Shown here: positions 6,050-7,218 of the stretch, one piece after another
Layout: each line of letters starts with the position of its first letter
How positions within the stretch are numbered: position 1 is the first letter of the stretch
Assembly: GCA_947175285.1 (NCBI GenBank)
Contig: CAMWMM010000249.1
Coordinates: forward strand, 1 to 7,218
Length of the DNA: 7,218 nucleotides
Reading direction: 5' to 3'
Source: an uncultured Lachnospiraceae bacterium
GTDB taxonomy: Bacteria > Bacillota_A > Clostridia > Lachnospirales > Lachnospiraceae
Made by a program: the position numbers and the translations under genes
Notes under the pieces: generated by a model
Told to the model about the DNA's origin: nothing
The model's database searches: none
Seen by the model: the letters and a program-made list of their open reading frames with translations, nothing else

Positions 6050-7161
6050 TACCTATGCGTGTGGAAAATTTTAAATTAGGAAATTACAAAATAACATATC
6101 CGCTGGATAAAATTGCGCCGCTTGAAAGAATTCTTTTTATTGATATTGAAACAACGGGGTTTACCGCAAAAAATTCTTCCCTTTATTTAATTGGCGCAGC
6201 ATTTTATCAGGCAGGCTCCTGGTGTCTGCGGCAATGGTTTGCGGAAAATTATTCGGAAGAAAAAGAAATTCTGGAATCCTTTTTCTTTTTTGCCAACACT
6301 TACGCTTATACTCATTTGGTTCATTTTAACGGCAATAACTTTGATTTGCCTTACTTAACGCAAAAATGCGCCCAATACAATCTTAATTACAACTTTGATA
6401 ATTTTGAGGGAATCGATTTATATAAAAGAATTTCTCCTTATAAATTTTTCTTAAATACGCCTAACTGTAAGCAGAAAACATTAGAGGAATTCTTAGGCAT
6501 TAAACGCCAAGACATGTATAACGGCGGAGAGCTGATTAATGTATACCACACATATGTTAAAAATCCTACGGAATTTAATTATCATCTTCTCATTCTGCAT
6601 AATAGTGACGACATGAAAGGTATGCTGCAGATTACTTCCGTGCTCGCCTACTACGATTTATTTAACGGCAAGCTTCGTGCCAAAAAGGTACAGGCAAATA
6701 CTTATGAAGATATTGACGGAGTAGAACGCCACGCGCTGTTAATGAAACTGGAACTGCCGCAAACGCTTCCCCGTCCTATTTCTGCTATCGCCAATGGCTG
6801 CTGTTTTAACGGCGAGGAAAAAGAGGGCGTTTTAAAAGTTCCGATTTATCAGGAGGAAATGAAATATTTCTATTCAAATTATAAAGATTACTACTATCTG
6901 CCTACGGAAGATACCGCTATGCATAAATCGGTTGCAGCATATGTTGATAAAGCCCATCGCGTACAGGCAAGTGCGACAAACTGTTATACCCGCAAATTTT
7001 CCACCTATCTGCCGCAGTGGGATGTACAGGTAGAACCTTTCTTTAAACGTGATTATCAGAGCAAAGAATTATTCTTTGAACTGACTGAGGAACGCAAAAA
7101 AAACCGGGCGCTCTTTGCTGTATATGCGGGTTATATCTTACAAAAAATGGTAAATATTTAA
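6043..7161 (+). CDS. YprB-like RNase H-fold (DEDD-type exonuclease) protein
   Basis: The N-terminal domain (about residues 28-210 of 372) has the RNase H-like fold of DnaQ-type 3'-5' exonucleases, in the YprB family (Pfam RNase_H_2). Visible active-site motifs are: Exo I, D34-x-E36 in LFIDIETTG; Exo II, NGNNFDLPYL with D101; and Exo III, H186-x3-D190 in LHNSDDMKGM, with D189 adjacent. These are the metal-binding acidic residues, so the domain looks catalytically intact. Substrate and role are unknown; YprB-type proteins are presumed to act on nucleic acid. Residues 211-372 match no domain I can name and include conserved-looking aromatic and cysteine stretches (KDYYYLPTEDTAMHKSVAAY, QASATNCYTRKF). 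Start: ATG at 6043 with AAAGGA four bases upstream. The alternative ATG at 6055 gives a protein of 368 aa beginning MRVENF. The frame is open further up, to 5884, but that extension overlaps rnfC and is AT-rich spacer. It is divergent from rnf and apparently monocistronic. Confidence 0.88.
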   Translation: MLIPMRVENFKLGNYKITYPLDKIAPLERILFIDIETTGFTAKNSSLYLIGAAFYQAGSWCLRQWFAENYSEEKEILESFFFFANTYAYTHLVHFNGNNFDLPYLTQKCAQYNLNYNFDNFEGIDLYKRISPYKFFLNTPNCKQKTLEEFLGIKRQDMYNGGELINVYHTYVKNPTEFNYHLLILHNSDDMKGMLQITSVLAYYDLFNGKLRAKKVQANTYEDIDGVERHALLMKLELPQTLPRPISAIANGCCFNGEEKEGVLKVPIYQEEMKYFYSNYKDYYYLPTEDTAMHKSVAAYVDKAHRVQASATNCYTRKFSTYLPQWDVQVEPFFKRDYQSKELFFELTEERKKNRALFAVYAGYILQKMVNI

Positions 7162-7191
7162 AAAAATGTCAGGTTTTCACCTGACATTTTT
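7162..7191 (+). terminator. Rho-independent terminator after the yprB-like gene (probably bidirectional)
   Basis: The arms AAAAATGTCAGG (7162-7173) and CCTGACATTTTT (7180-7191) are perfectly complementary. The GC-containing core TGTCAGGT/ACCTGACA closes a TTTC loop and is followed by a T-run. It begins directly after the stop codon at 7159-7161. The matching A-run on the left side means it could also terminate a converging transcript from the right. The remaining bases to 7218 show nothing I can assign. Confidence 0.9.
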
Positions 7192-7218
7192 ATCTTATTA
7201 AAAATTACACTTATACTC

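Overview
The window most likely comes from a strictly anaerobic, low-to-moderate GC Gram-positive bacterium of the class Clostridia, probably Lachnospiraceae-like. Three things point there. The gene order rnfC-D-G-E-A-B is the clostridial/acetogen order. Every gene has a strong purine-rich Shine-Dalgarno site. The divergent gene encodes a YprB-like RNase H-fold protein of the type common in Firmicutes. The exact genus cannot be read from the sequence alone.

Layout. Minus strand, from about 5920 down to 960: a complete six-gene operon for the Rnf complex (rnfC, rnfD, rnfG, rnfE, rnfA, rnfB), a membrane-bound ferredoxin:NAD+ oxidoreductase that couples redox chemistry to Na+ or H+ pumping. Gaps are 18 nt or less, and D/G, G/E and E/A overlap, so the genes are very probably one transcript. 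After a 32-nt gap with no terminator comes a seventh co-directional gene, a ferredoxin-like aldo/keto reductase. It runs off the left edge of the window, so its C-terminus is missing. Plus strand, 6043-7161: a divergently transcribed YprB-like 3'-5' exonuclease-fold protein, closed by a strong hairpin terminator at 7162-7191.

Regulation. The 122-nt divergent intergenic region (5921-6042) is AT-rich. It contains a perfect 10-bp inverted repeat with a 4-nt spacer (6009-6032). The best candidate -10 box for the rnf operon (TATAAT on the minus strand) lies inside this palindrome, which makes it a plausible operator.

How the genes work together. RnfB (many [4Fe-4S] clusters) probably accepts electrons from reduced ferredoxin. 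RnfA and RnfE share a membrane-embedded Fe-S cluster. RnfG and RnfD each carry a covalent FMN at an S/T-G-A-T motif. RnfC carries the NADH/FMN site and two [4Fe-4S] clusters and reduces NAD+. The Fe-S aldo/keto reductase downstream may use electrons from the same pool, but that is inference.

I found no CRISPR array, tRNA, rRNA, insertion sequence or phage gene. Most of the window is a well-known energy-conservation locus. The points worth a second look are the intergenic palindrome, the cysteine-rich tail of RnfE, the appended Fe-S aldo/keto reductase, and the unrecognised C-terminal half of the YprB-like protein.
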